Positions 35,984-48,500 of a DNA stretch of 64,000 nucleotides are shown here, piece by piece (the first letter of the stretch is position 1; every line of letters begins with the position of its first letter). A program made the position numbers and the translations under genes. The stretch lies in NCBI RefSeq assembly GCF_905220415.1, contig NC_059539.1:1178001-1242000 (forward strand), given 5' to 3'. The stretch is from Colias croceus. Lineage: Eukaryota; Arthropoda; Insecta; Lepidoptera; Pieridae. The notes under the pieces are model-generated. The model saw only the letters and a list, made by a program, of their open reading frames with translations. It did no database searches and was not told the origin of the DNA.

Positions 35984-36195
35984 AAGATGAAAGGAGTTTT
36001 TCCACAAGTGTTATTTGGATAATTCTGAGGAGTGTTGACTCAAGGAATGATACTTGTATCAATTATTATAATAAAACAACATTTATTTTGAAAAAGTGTT
36101 TTATTTCTACATCCACTGAGATCTTAACCTGTACAAAAATGTGAACTTAAATCTAATACTTATTTGATGTATTGAGAAAACAATTTTGTAGTGAA
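35984..36195. repeat. Duplicated segment downstream of HP1, copy 1
   Basis: Matches 37810-38045 (AAGATGAAAGGNGTTTTTCC, then AATAAAACAACATTTATTTT and on to CAATTTTGTAGT) with indels. Contains an AATAAA that could serve as a distal HP1 poly(A) signal. Confidence 0.75.
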
Positions 36196-36199
36196 AGCA

Positions 36200-37800
36200 C
36201 TGAAATAACATATCCAGATATGACCTGAAAAAAGAAAAGAAAAAAATCTGTAAATTGGTTTTTCAGGATGTCCATTAAAACAGCCTTTGGCAAGAACCAT
36301 GTCTTCATTCCTGTCTCAAAAAAACTGATAACGATTTCATACAGCTTATAAAATAGGAATGAGAAAAAAAAATATTCACATAACACAATTAAAAACAATT
36401 TAAAGTATGTAGCATTTTATTGTTTTATTCTAAAACAAACAATATAGTATTTTCATTAACTATTATAACAAAAATCTTTAATTTTTAACTGATAATTGAG
36501 CCCTCTCAAGATCAATCACACTATTAAGTTGCGTGGAATGTTAAACAACATTATTTTATTTTTGCCCTATGGTTAGGTTGTCCTAACCATAGGCCAAATC
36601 TGACTCCTGACATACAGGTTTTTACCTAGTTTGGGAGTCAGAGACTTCAATATTCAAAATGTAAAATCTTTTTGTCAATAAAGAATTTTTTTTATTTTTT
36701 TTTATTTTTTTTTAAATATTGGGAATCTTTTTCAGCTTGCGGCGCAGTTTCATTTTAAGTTTTTTGTCACGGCGCGCGGCGCCCTACCCACCCAACCTAG
36801 CTATTTGAAAAGGAGAAAGTCGATATAGGTTTGCATAGTATACAAGAACAGAAATTAGGATAGGCAGATAAGAATAAAAATTAAAATATCCATAATATAA
36901 AATTAACTCAATTTCCATATTGTAAAAGAATTTATTAAAGAGAAATCGACAAGTGGCTTAAGAAAAACAATAATAAACCACGATAAAGGCGATGTGCACG
37001 ACGTAACGGTACGTCGTAGCAAATTTAAAATCTTGTACCTATGTCATTTAACGACGTTATGTTTTAACCACAGTTTCTAACGATTCGAGCGCTCATAAAA
37101 CGTACTCGCGAATATAAGCAGATCGATACACGGGCCACGGTACCCTTCGAAGTTTCTACGTGGTTTCTACGGCGCACAGTTTGGTTCCCTGGGCTAGAAC
37201 ATCTAGTCGAACTGCATACGGAGGTTGAGAAAATACCAGTATTGTTATACACCCAACAGATTTAACTGATCTAGTATTATTTTCGTCATTTTGAACTCAA
37301 ATAAAAATAATCCTACATATAATTTACGACTAAGTAAAAAAAAAAACCTATAAAAGTCATGGCACTGTCCGCTATTGGGACATGCTAAATAGCCTGTATC
37401 ATTGGCAGTGTCCCAAAAAACGGACCAGCTATATTTCGTATATATTGTCATAGAATTATTTAAATATTTCATAATTTTTTAAGTATATATAATTTTTAAT
37501 TATAAAAAAAAACAACAGTTTATCTCACCTAAAAATTAAATCAATAGAAATCAAACACGCAAACTATTTCATTAGAGCTATTATTGACCACAAACACACA
37601 CCATCACTAATTCCGGGAATCCCTATTGAACAGTCGCCTGCACACGAATAGAATTTTCTCTATAATTGGCATGTAAGACAAAAATAAAGGATTGTTATCA
37701 CTTATCATACTCTCCGACGAAGTCAATTTTGTTGATTTTTTGGAATTCAAGATTTACGCGGCAATAAGTAAATGTAAATAAAAAAGTGAGAGAAAAGCTT
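36200..37800. other. Intergenic region between HP1 and DOCK
   Basis: No coding exon recognised. Apart from the SINE-like fragment at 36585-36715 it holds unremarkable A/T-rich sequence. Confidence 0.55.
36585..36715 (+). repeat. SINE-like fragment with A/T-rich tail
   Basis: ACATACAGGTTTTTACCTAG, then GTCAATAAAGAA followed by T-rich tracts. Between HP1 and DOCK. Confidence 0.4.
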
Positions 37801-37809
37801 TAAGTGTCA

Positions 37810-38045
37810 AAGATGAAAGGTGTTTTTCCCCAAGTGTAATTACTAATTAGGATAAGTCTGAGAATTATTGACCATTATTGACTCAAGGATCAATGATGCT
37901 TGTATCAATTTTAATGTAATAAAACAACATTTATTTTGAAAAAGTGTTTTATTTATACGTTCAAAGAGATCTTAATCTGTACAAAAGTGTGAACTTAAAA
38001 CTAATACCTATTTGATGTATTGAAAAAAACAATTTTGTAGTCAAA
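37810..38045. repeat. Duplicated segment downstream of HP1, copy 2
   Basis: Direct repeat of 35984-36195, about 1.8 kb away. Followed immediately by a Helitron-like unit. Confidence 0.75.
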
Positions 38046-38050
38046 AAGAA

Positions 38051-38230
38051 AATCCATACTAATATTATAAATGCGAAAGTAACTCTGTCTGTCTGTTACT
38101 CAATCACGCCTAAACTACTGAACCAATTTGCATGAAATTTGGTATGGAGATATTTTGATACCCGAGAAAGGACATAGGCTACCTTTATTGCGAAATATGT
38201 ACCACGGGCAAAGCCGGGGCGGACCACTAG
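38051..38230 (+). mobile_element. Helitron-like short repeat
   Basis: AATCCATACTAATATTATAA start with CTGTCTGTCTG tract, ending in GGGCGGACCACTAG-like sequence (slightly altered). Confidence 0.65.
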
Positions 38231-38530
38231 TATCATATAAAAAAGATATAATTACAATAATATTAATACAATCATCAATTTATTGCACTATTTATAAAAT
38301 TTAGAGAAAAACATTAAATAAATACATTGAATTAAAATGTGATTAATTCTTATGGTGCCAAGACATCAAATACGAAATATTATCGTAAGAAAGTCGAAAC
38401 ATACATTTGCAGTAATAATTTTATTAAAGTGCATAAGTACAAAAATATCTTTATAAATATTATAATAAGCAATACAAATTCCAGATACATACTCCCCTAT
38501 TGGCATGATGTTCCTGCATGTTGTTTTTTT

Positions 38531-38680
38531 AAAGTGAAACTTTTATTACATCGTCTCAAACTTTTTGGTCTGTGTAACGCATGTCGCGTGACGCACGATA
38601 CGCACGATAATTATCGTACAAATACGATCATTTTTAGATGTCTACTTATAGTGTGAAAAAAAAGTTTCACTTTTACCGTG
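38531..38680 (-). mobile_element. MITE with AAAAGTGAAACTTT ends, downstream of HP1
   Basis: Inverse copy of 19980-20124 with few changes; the outer flank (GTGGTTTCATAAAACCACAC) is shared too. Confidence 0.7.
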
Positions 38681-38969
38681 GTTTCATAAAACCACACAAC
38701 ATTTTTTCTAAATTAATTTCACTTAACTGAAAAATATATCATAATATAAAAAAAAACAAACAAAATACATTTTCACCTTCTCCAATAAGTTACATCAATA
38801 ACATATATTCATCATTATCATTCCAATAACCGTAAATAGTACAAATTAATGAAATACCTACTACTTTATAATGAGAGATAAACATATCAACTAATACTAG
38901 TCTAAATACAGGTGAATAGTATAATATAATAGTAAATGCAAAAACTGAAAATTATTCAAAATGTTACAT

Positions 38970-39149
38970 TGCGGCCGGTTGCAGAGCTTCACCGACCATC
39001 AGTGCGTACGTCAGTCGCGCTTGTCATATGTATGGAAATTCATAAAACCGTTCATAGCTAGACCGACCATACGCACACGTATTGTCATACATATGACAAG
39101 CGCGACTGACGTACGCACTGATGGTCGGTCAAGCTCTGCAACAGGGCTG
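38970..39149. mobile_element. Long-hairpin MITE with ~57-bp arms
   Basis: GTTGCAGAGCTTCACCGACC and the following bases pair almost perfectly with 39085-39141; outer bases (GCGGCC / GGGCTGC) extend the pairing. It could fold into a cruciform or, if transcribed, a long hairpin. Confidence 0.7.
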
Positions 39150-39319
39150 CACCTTGGTGTGCAAATTATGTAAATAAATTATGAATTCAATATTGAATCG
39201 ATGTGTTTTTGAACAAACCTTCAAACAAATAATAATATTTTATCAATCTACTTAAAGAATTATTCTATCAAAGATTTCGATTCACTGGCATACGATAAAA
39301 AAAACATAACTAATACACA

Positions 39320-39504
39320 TTTTATTAAAATCACATGAAAAAATATTTGCACTGAATTAATTTTCTGTTAAGTCTAATCACGTCAAGTAAAATTAATAGC
39401 ACTTCAACCCCAGTCGATTTCAGTCAGTTGATTCCTCGCATTTTCTTTGATCTTCAAATTGTGCATCCACTCAAGCTTGATAAGTCCGATTGTTGACTCC
39501 ATTC
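39320..39504 (-). CDS. Dock7: DOCK gene, last exon, stop and poly(A) signal
   Basis: The exon at 39963-40115 ends at a strong donor (GTGAGT at 39962-39957). A T-rich acceptor ending in CAG lies at 39505-39506. Joining them gives a C-terminus LASHVAHLANGVNNRTYQA with a TGA at 39473-39471. If the donor is not used, a TGA inside it stops the protein at HLA. An AATAAA on this strand lies near 39325. The exon choice is inference from splice signals only. Confidence 0.6.
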
Positions 39505-42500
39505 CTGAAAAAATAAACCACAGTTTAAAAAGACGTTCCGTATGCATTTAAATTTTATGTAGCTCAGACACTAGTATCATAGTGTCGAGTAGAGAGTAAT
39601 TTGATAGCATCATAAGCACTAAGCTAATTGTAACAGTGTCATGAAGAAACGAATGACAGAGCGTCGTATTATTGCGTTGTGTAGAAACTAGTGTCATAGC
39701 GTCGTGCCATATTGGCGTGCCACAATATCGTGTCACGTCGTGTCGTGCCATATTGGCGTGCCTCAATATCGTGCCGTACCACAGTATCGTACCACGTCGT
39801 GTCGAGTCACACTATCGTGCCGTGTCGTGCCGTGCCACAGTATCGTGCCACGTCGTGCCGTGCTACACTATCATGTCAGTCGTGCCACTCTATCGTGTCA
39901 GTCGTGCCACATTATCGTGTCATGTCATGTCATGTCGTGTCGTGTCGTGTGGTGTCACTCACGCGAGGTGCGCCACGTGCGAGGCGAGCGGGCGGTGCGC
40001 GACGAGCGGCTCGAGGCGCGCGGTGAAGCGCTGCAGGTTGCGTTCCAGTTCACGCTGGTACTCGCGCTGTTCACTCGATATGAGGTTTTTGTTCTTCTTC
40101 AGAGCGTCTTGGCACCTGATGACAAATCAAATTTATAGTGTCGAATACATGCATAGTTGACTGGTACTTGATCGATTAACGCAATGATAATAATAAGTAA
40201 AAAGATGTCGATAGGTGTTACACAAAATTCGATCTTCTAAAACGTCACACTAACACAGTAGTAACAAGATGAAGAAATTAAGACAAGTCATTCGATCATC
40301 GTGGGTGAAAAGGAGACATAAAAGCTGTGTCACTGCTCATCCGTATGTGTAGTACAAGTAAGACGATCATTTATATAAATTTTGAATAGCAAAGGTCCGA
40401 GTATACCTCCTTGGGATACACCTTTATATAATTATTAATATTGATTATGTACCGTCTTAAACTTCAATCGTAATACGATATTATTCTATCCCATCGTGTT
40501 TAAATATAATTATAACTTTCTTGCGACATTAACAATACTGAAATGTTATTTTTTTCAATAAGATAGTATGATTTATATTATCAAAGGTTTTTCAAGAATC
40601 TAAAGCAAAAACACACTCAACTATTAACTTAAGTATTTTAACAATCGAATTTCACATACTTTGATAACTTACTTTTTCGAGAAGTCCTTGAAGGCTAGCC
40701 TCAATTTGTTTGTGAGTCTCGTTGGTGGCTGAGTGCCTTCCGCCACCGGAGCCAGGAATACCTGTAAATAAAGATTTTTTTTCTAAATCATTAACTAAGA
40801 TCTTAAATTAAGAATTTAGTAAATTAAGAGTAAGAGTTGGAACAAATTATGGTCCATGAGTTTTGATAATTTCTGATATTGGCATTGTTGTAAAAGTTAA
40901 TGCTAACGTTAGTGCTTATGTTAAATCTAATGTCACTGCTAATATAAGTATTTTCAATGTTGGTATTATGTTAACGTAACTGCAAATGTAAATATTGTCA
41001 AAGTTAGTGCTAATGTTAATGCTAACGTAACAGCAAATGTAAATATTGTCAAAGTTAGTGCTAATGTTAATGCTAACGTAACAGCAAATGTAAATATTGT
41101 CAAAGTTAGTCTCAAAGTTAGTGCTAATGTTAATGCTTATGTTAGTGCTAACGTAACTGCTATAAGTATAAATATTGTCAATGTTGGTGTTAATGTTAGT
41201 CTCAAAGTTAGTGTTAATGTTAGTGCTTATGTTACTGCTAATGTAAATATTGTCAATGTTGGTGTTAAAGTTAATGCTAATGTTAGTGCGTATGTCAGTG
41301 ATAATGTTAGTGTTTATACATTACCTGCGCTAATTCGAGCGGCCCCTGATTGACAGTGGTTCCAATACAGCCCTGTACCACCATTTGCAACATTTTGGCG
41401 TCCGCTGGCTCTTGACTTGTCGCAGCTGATAATTCACTTATCTACATAGCATAACAAAAGTGTTTAGATATTTTTTAACTAACTTCACGTAATACGAATA
41501 TGACGACAGAAGAAGTATTAATTGAATGTAGAAACATCTTCAATTTAAAGACGCAAATATAAAACGAGTAAATGTTTTATTACCTTTTTCTGTATATCTT
41601 CAATAGCAACTTCGATAGGAGACAAGATTATTTGTGTCCTGTGAACAACCTGTGAAATTGAAATTTATGAGTATTATTTGAAAAAACAACAATGTTTTGG
41701 AAAGTCCAATATATCTTTAAAGCCCTCTCCCCCCTTTTTTATAGTGGGGAAATCTTCCAAAGATACCCACTGCCCCCGGGGAAGGAGCCGTGGGTTATGT
41801 CGGATTCCTACCGACTAAAACCCCACTGTGTTCCGTCGAGCCGCTTTAATGATGGGGCCGCGGGTATTGGTTGGAATTCTTCCGCGACAAGCCCTCTCCC
41901 CCTAGTGTAACGAGTTGTAACGATAGAGAGAGACAGACGACAGATAGTGTTTTATCCATAATCCGCTTTACATTTTAAGCTCTATCCCTCATCTGCATTA
42001 TATTTTTTTTTGTGTGGTGTTTCCTAATGTTAGCCAGAAGGGCTTTTACATTTTAACGCGGACGCACTCTGCATTACAGTCCGACAAGTTATAACACAGA
42101 TAGAGCATTACCTTAAAGCTGTATCTCTCCATCTCCCTCCGGTCAGGTTATAACACAGCTAGAGCCAAAAGTAGTACAGTATCTCCGTCTTAACTTTATC
42201 CCTAACATTACCTGTATCCTCGTCTTAAGATAAGGGAAGTGGTGTGCAGTAGTAAGTATGGTCTTGCGTTTGCACTGTTCCCCGAGCGCACCGTGCGCCC
42301 GACCGTCTGCCGTGAATGGCGTTGCGTACATGAAACGCTCTAAAAAAGTACCAATATTAACAATTATTAGAAATTTAAAATCCCGCAAAAACCAAGAAAT
42401 AACAATAAGAAACCCAAAAAAACAAAGAATGGGACAAAATCCGAACTTGTAGGCAAAATAAATATTTTTTAACCAAATATACTATTTAAAAAAGTAAGAA

Positions 42501-45500
42501 ACACATAAACAACATAAGCTAAGCGCACGTAAGCAAATCATGGCCAAATAAATGCAATCAAAACATGAATAAGTTGATTCATATTTTTGGTCCGTCGAGC
42601 CGGATTAACGTTTTCGTAAAATGTAATACATAATTAGAAACGGTACTGTTTATCATAAACATTTAGGATTTTTTACAAAAAGTATCGTCTTTTGGTCCTT
42701 CGAGCCGGATTTACAAGTAATTTAAAAAAGAGCGTGTGTGCCAAGCACACGTGTTAGAGTGATACTTCTTTGGCAAGATTCAATTATACCAAAATCGTCG
42801 CCTCTCCATGACATGACGGTATTGCCGTGAAGCGACCTTGAAATTTTACTCTCAACGCACTTAAACGAGTTTCAATTGAAAAATCGTGTTGTTACGAATA
42901 TACAAGAATACCATCACACAAAAACACATTTGAATACTTACTAATATTAAAATTCCGCTCATAATGCGTGACGCGTGTACGCAGCTCGTGCGGCTCGAAG
43001 TACGGCTCGACGTACGTGATCTGTATGTACGCCTTGTCCGCGGCCAGTGTACTGGGGTCCACCATGTTGGAGTCCTTGATGATCACCACGTTCTCTGGAC
43101 CGAAACGCTGGCCGTAGAAGTTCTGTTAGAGGATATACGGGTTTAGTTTGTGGAAATATATTGGTTATAATATGAGAAATTATTATTAAATTGGGGGTAT
43201 TTTCATCGATAAGTGGAAGAGAACAATTTATTACAAGGACAAGAAATGTAAGAGATCGGAATGAAGTCTAATGTGGAATTATTTCGCCTAATGAATTTCT
43301 AAAAACTCCTAATTTTTTAACTGGCTGCATACAACACTGTTCGTCGAAGCTCTGGCTATAGGAGGGTTATTGACCTCCAGTATGCTGATTGCTACAATAA
43401 GGGTAAAAACAAAGGTCATTGACCTCAAGCCGGCTGAATATCTCCGGCAGCTTGGTGAGCGCATGCTCCTTGTACACGAACTCCTCCCCGCTGAGGTCGC
43501 CGAAGCGCGCGCCGTAGAACGACACGCGGAAGTACGAGCCGAACACGCGCTTGCCGTGTAACTGTTCTATACGGCTGAACGCTTCGCTCAGCTTGCTGAA
43601 ATGATAATTATTTGTTGATTATCTTAATATACATAAATCTCGTGTCACAATGTTTGTCCTCAATGGACTCCTAAACGACTTAACCGATTATAATAAAATT
43701 AGCACACCATATGCAGTTCGATCCAACTTGAGATATAGGATAGTTTAAATCTCAAATCGTTTTAGAGAAAGCGGGCGAAGCCGCGGGCGGTAAGCTAGTT
43801 TTAATATAAAATTAGGATACTCCAATCAATACCTATAATTATCAATAGAGTCAGAAGATGGATCTGAAGTTATTGGCATTTTTTAACCACCTCTATAAGC
43901 CATTTATCATAAGACATTTGTTAAAAAGATATTTTTTTTAATTAAACGGAAAAGACAAATGAAAAAATGAAAATGACTAAATATGCATAAAACAACAATA
44001 TTTAAGCTTATTCATATATTTGGTCCTTCGAGTCGGATCTACATTTTGTTAACTTTTTTCATTAAATTCATAGCAACATTACAACACATAACATTTTGTT
44101 AACTTTTTTCATTAAATTCATAGCACACAGGTATTCATTAATAACATCAACTAAGTTTACTCAAGCAAATCTTGACCTTACGCAATAAAAATATGTATTC
44201 ACAAAAGTTAATTTATACTTTTGGTCCCTCATACCGGATTTACATTTTAAAATTGATACTAAAAAACCTTTAAACACATTAAGCATCGCACGTAAATCTT
44301 AAAGGAAGCAATATAAGAATTCATGAATGTATAATTTTGGTCCTTCGAGCCGGATCTAGCAATTAATTCATACAGTTCAACGCTTATTATCACCTTACCT
44401 GTGTATATTAGCGAGTTTCTTATAGTCTCTATTCTCCTCTGCGATGGGGATCAGCACTTTGTACACTTCATTGACAGTTTCGTACATGCCGGCAGCCATT
44501 AATTCGCTGGCAGCGTGCTCTAACAACGCCTGAAATAAATATGTATATCCAATGTGAAATAACACAAGTTATGAAGTTAAAAATCAAAATAAAAAACACT
44601 TTTTAAGGTAGATAGATAATCGGCTACATTTAGAATGATTTTTAGTCTGGGAAAACATTTTTTACGTGGTAAAATCGACTAAAAAGCGATTGATGAAGGT
44701 TTTATATTTTTGCAACATCAATTTTGCTCGTTCAATTTGCCTAAACTCCGCATTACATCATTTTCTTCAAGCTCTCGCAGTATACCGCCACACCCACAGC
44801 TGTTCTGCTGCTATTGCTGCACCATGCACTTGAATTCTAGAAAGTTCTAGAATGTTCCAGATCTCCCAGTATACCTGCAGCTCCTGGCAGGTGAGGTGGT
44901 GGTGGGGCAGCTGCAGGTCGGGGCAGCTCTCGTCCAGCGCATTGTGGGTGACCTTCTCCAGCAGTGCTGCCCCACGGCCACCAGCCCGCAGCTGTTCTGC
45001 TACTAATGCTGCTCCATGGACCAGGCACATGCCTGCTTCCAGGTGGTTGGAGCGCTGGAATGTGGGAGTAAATGTAAAAAATGTGGTTGAGGGTAACACA
45101 TATTAGAGCACATTACATACAGATTAATATAGCCAATATATGTATATCATAAAAAAAACTTCTTAAAAATATCTAAGGTATCCAGATGTGCCATCTATAA
45201 AATCCTAGAAATTCAATTATTTTTATTTTTTAATTTATATTAACTTCAAGTGACAGTCTTACAGTACGTGCCGAAACATTAAGATCTTTTTTTTCGCAAA
45301 ACAATATTTTAATTGGCAATTGCAATTGCCATAAAAAAGAGCAACTATGGAATTTCCTGCCGGTTCTTCTCCATAGATACAGCTATCCGAATCGGTGGTT
45401 TAAAAATATGTTATGATGATTCAAAAGTGCTTCTAGAAGAAGTCTAATTGAATAAATAAATGTTTGAGTTTGAATAGAATAAGCAAAAGTATACCTCCAT

Positions 45501-48500
45501 ATGTTTCTGGGCCATATTATTAAGCCAAGTGAGCCGAAGATCAGGGCTATGCTGGTAACCACGAGCGATGCGGTACATCAAGTCTAGCAACATTTCTGGA
45601 TCCTCTTGGAATTCCTTCATCTTCACAGTGTCGCTTAGTATCATGTGCAGGTTGAATACTAAGTCTTTCACCTAAAATATTATTGTATTTATTTAAATTC
45701 GGGTCAGGATTAATAAGCTGAAATCGTTATAAGAAACAGAACATTTTGAGTGAATCCAGGATAGTCTCTTTGTTACAATTGTGTAAACAATACTTTCCCA
45801 GTGTCAAGGAAACTTAAATTTATTTGTACTGGGAAACTGGGACCTTTTTTAAATACATAACATTTTCCTGTATTTATAAATGGTCTGGCTGGAATTAACA
45901 AGTTAAAAACTTAGCCAATAAACTCCATGATCATTTTAGTGAACACTAGCTTTCCGCACGCGGCTTCGCCCACTTTGTCTAAAACATAATAAATTATATA
46001 CTTAAACGTTCCTCTTGAATCACTCTATCTATTAAAAACCGCATCAAAATCCGTTGCGTAGTTTTAAAGATTTAAGCATACATATGGACAGAGAAAGCGA
46101 CTTTGTTTTATACTATGTAGTGATTATAACTAGGGTACACCACCTTACATATAAATTCATCTACCTGTTCCGGGAAGCCAGTGTCCTGTAAATCCTGGTC
46201 ATGCTCCGCGTACATTAGCACTGTTTTGAGAGCACGTCGCAGAGATTCTTCACTAAATGTGGTTGAAGTTCCCACTAGTGAGGATAGTGACATGGTCACT
46301 TGCATCTTGATTCGGCTGAAATTCTGTTAGAAATATAATTGGAATTACAATAAGAATCAATAGGAAGTGATTGAAATATTTCTGTTTACATGCTGTAATT
46401 GAGAGTATGTTACATAATATCAGATCATCAAGAGGGCATTTTGGTTGACAGATAATTTTTCTTACTAATTGAAAAATTTGGACTTGGAAATTACAAGTTA
46501 TGCAGTAAAAAAGACAGTTGGGCGCTATTTGAATATGCCAGAAAATGAGATATTATAAAAAAAATACACTTATTGATTCATTTTTACAATCTGACCTAAT
46601 AACTTAAAAATCGAGTTACCGAATTATGTTTTTCTATTTTTTTAACATCATCCGAGACACAATCCCCAAACACATTGCCTCGCAACCATTACACATATAC
46701 TCACATTTCCCAAATGATAGTGTTGCCGCATTAACGCATATAACGTAGCGGAGGCATGTGATCTCGTGCTGGAGGACAGCGCAGCGCAGTGCCGGAGCAG
46801 CACGCGGCATACACCCGGCCCCCACTCTTCCGAACAGCATGACCAGCCCAACTGGGGGGGATTTTGGTTAGATTTTTTTCAATCCTAACAGTAAAATTTG
46901 GCGAGCTTAATTTTGCAAGTGAAAGTAACCATTCCATAAAAATCTGTCATTCCTGGAAGATATGTTAAGGATTTACAATTTATTTTGGAGGCAGATAATA
47001 AGGTAGATGATAATTTTCGTTAAATATATCAAAAACTAACGTTTGGCTTTAGATATATCTGATAAGATATAGACATAAAAGTATATCAAAATTTTATCAT
47101 ACATAAAAAAAAAGTTCTATATCGTACCACCATCTCTAAACAATTTTGGGTATGGGTTTACAAAAAAAAGAGTGTTTGTACTTATGTACACGCGTTAGAA
47201 GTTATACTCCTTTGGCGTATGGAAAAAAAACTAGAATATACAACTAACATAGTTATCAATTTTCATACCACCTAGAACTAACTTCATGCTGTTAAATTTA
47301 GGTGTCGGTGTGCGCGCGCATCGTAAAAATTCACACTCATCATTTTTCTCCATCGCGCCAAAAGGAGTATAACTTCAAAAAAACATATTTTAAGCTATTG
47401 CATAGCTTCTATCGCGGGCCTTGAGCACGGGGACCGAATTGAGAAATTCCGTAACGAAAAAACCTCACGCTCCCCACTCCGAGGTGCGGAGGTGTGGCTT
47501 GAAGGCATAGCATGCAATAGTTTTACCGCGGCAGTCCCCGAGTGGCACATGTCTTTTTTTTATGTATTCCTATCCATGTGTAGTGTACCTTGTGTATGAG
47601 CGCGCGCACGGTAGCGAACATGTGGTGCAGCACGGCGGCGCTCTGGTTGCGCTGCAGCGCGCGCAGCACCACGCCCAGCGCGCCGCTGCACGCTAGCGGC
47701 GCCGTCTCCGAGCCGCTGCACGACTAAAACGTGTAGAAAATTATACAAAATCGAACCAACAAACCAAAAATAGTTGATATATATCATTTGAGTAGATTGA
47801 CATTGAGTAGTTGATATAAATGATGAAATATCAATGTAACATAGAGAAGCACGCCACACATGCAAACACTATAATTCAAAATTTTCGGTGTAATCGGATT
47901 CACATTCATTAGGACACAAAACACAATAGGTATCAAAACATAAAACGAATAAAATAACACAACTCATTCCACTAACAGTTCATTGACATATGACATAACG
48001 CAGCGAGCGCGCAACCACTAACACACAGTTCATTGACCTATGACATAACGCAGCGAGCGCGCAACCACTAACACACAGTTCATTGACCTATGACATAACG
48101 CAGCGAGCGCGCAACCACTAACACACAGTTCATTGACCTATGACATAACGCAGCGAGCGCGCAACCACTAACACACAGTTCATTGACCTATGACATAACG
48201 CAGCGAGCGCGCAACCACTAACACACAGTTCATTGACCTATGACATAACGCAGCGAGCGCGCAACCACTAACACACAGTTCATTGACCTATGACATAACG
48301 CAGCGAGCGCGCAACCACTAACACACAGTTCATTGACCTATGACATAACGCAGCGAGCGCGCAACCACTAACACACAGTTCATTGACCTATGACATAACG
48401 CAGCGAGCGCGCAACCACTAACACACAGTTCATTGACCTATGACATAACGCAGCGAGCGCGCAACCACTAACACACAGTTCATTGACCTATGACATAACG

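Larger units (their letters stand above)
42588..44355 (+). repeat. Five motifs complementary to the 3' end of tRNA-Tyr
   Basis: TGGTCCTTCGAGCCGGAT or close variants at 42588-42605 (one change), 42693-42710 (exact), 44021-44038 (one change), 44222-44239 (several changes) and 44338-44355 (exact). From memory this is the reverse complement of the tRNA-Tyr 3' end with CCA, i.e. a retrotransposon primer-binding site. Each follows a similar A/T-rich leader with TTCATA. A diverged copy lies inverted at 49082-49099. Confidence 0.6.

Noticed and set aside
39672..40160. Overlapping plus-strand open frames up to 162 aa
   Set aside because: They translate the TCGTGCC simple repeat and the antisense of a DOCK exon.
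42693..42710. tRNA-Tyr gene
   Set aside because: Only the 3'-end complement is present; no acceptor partner, D-arm, anticodon stem or internal promoter was found nearby.
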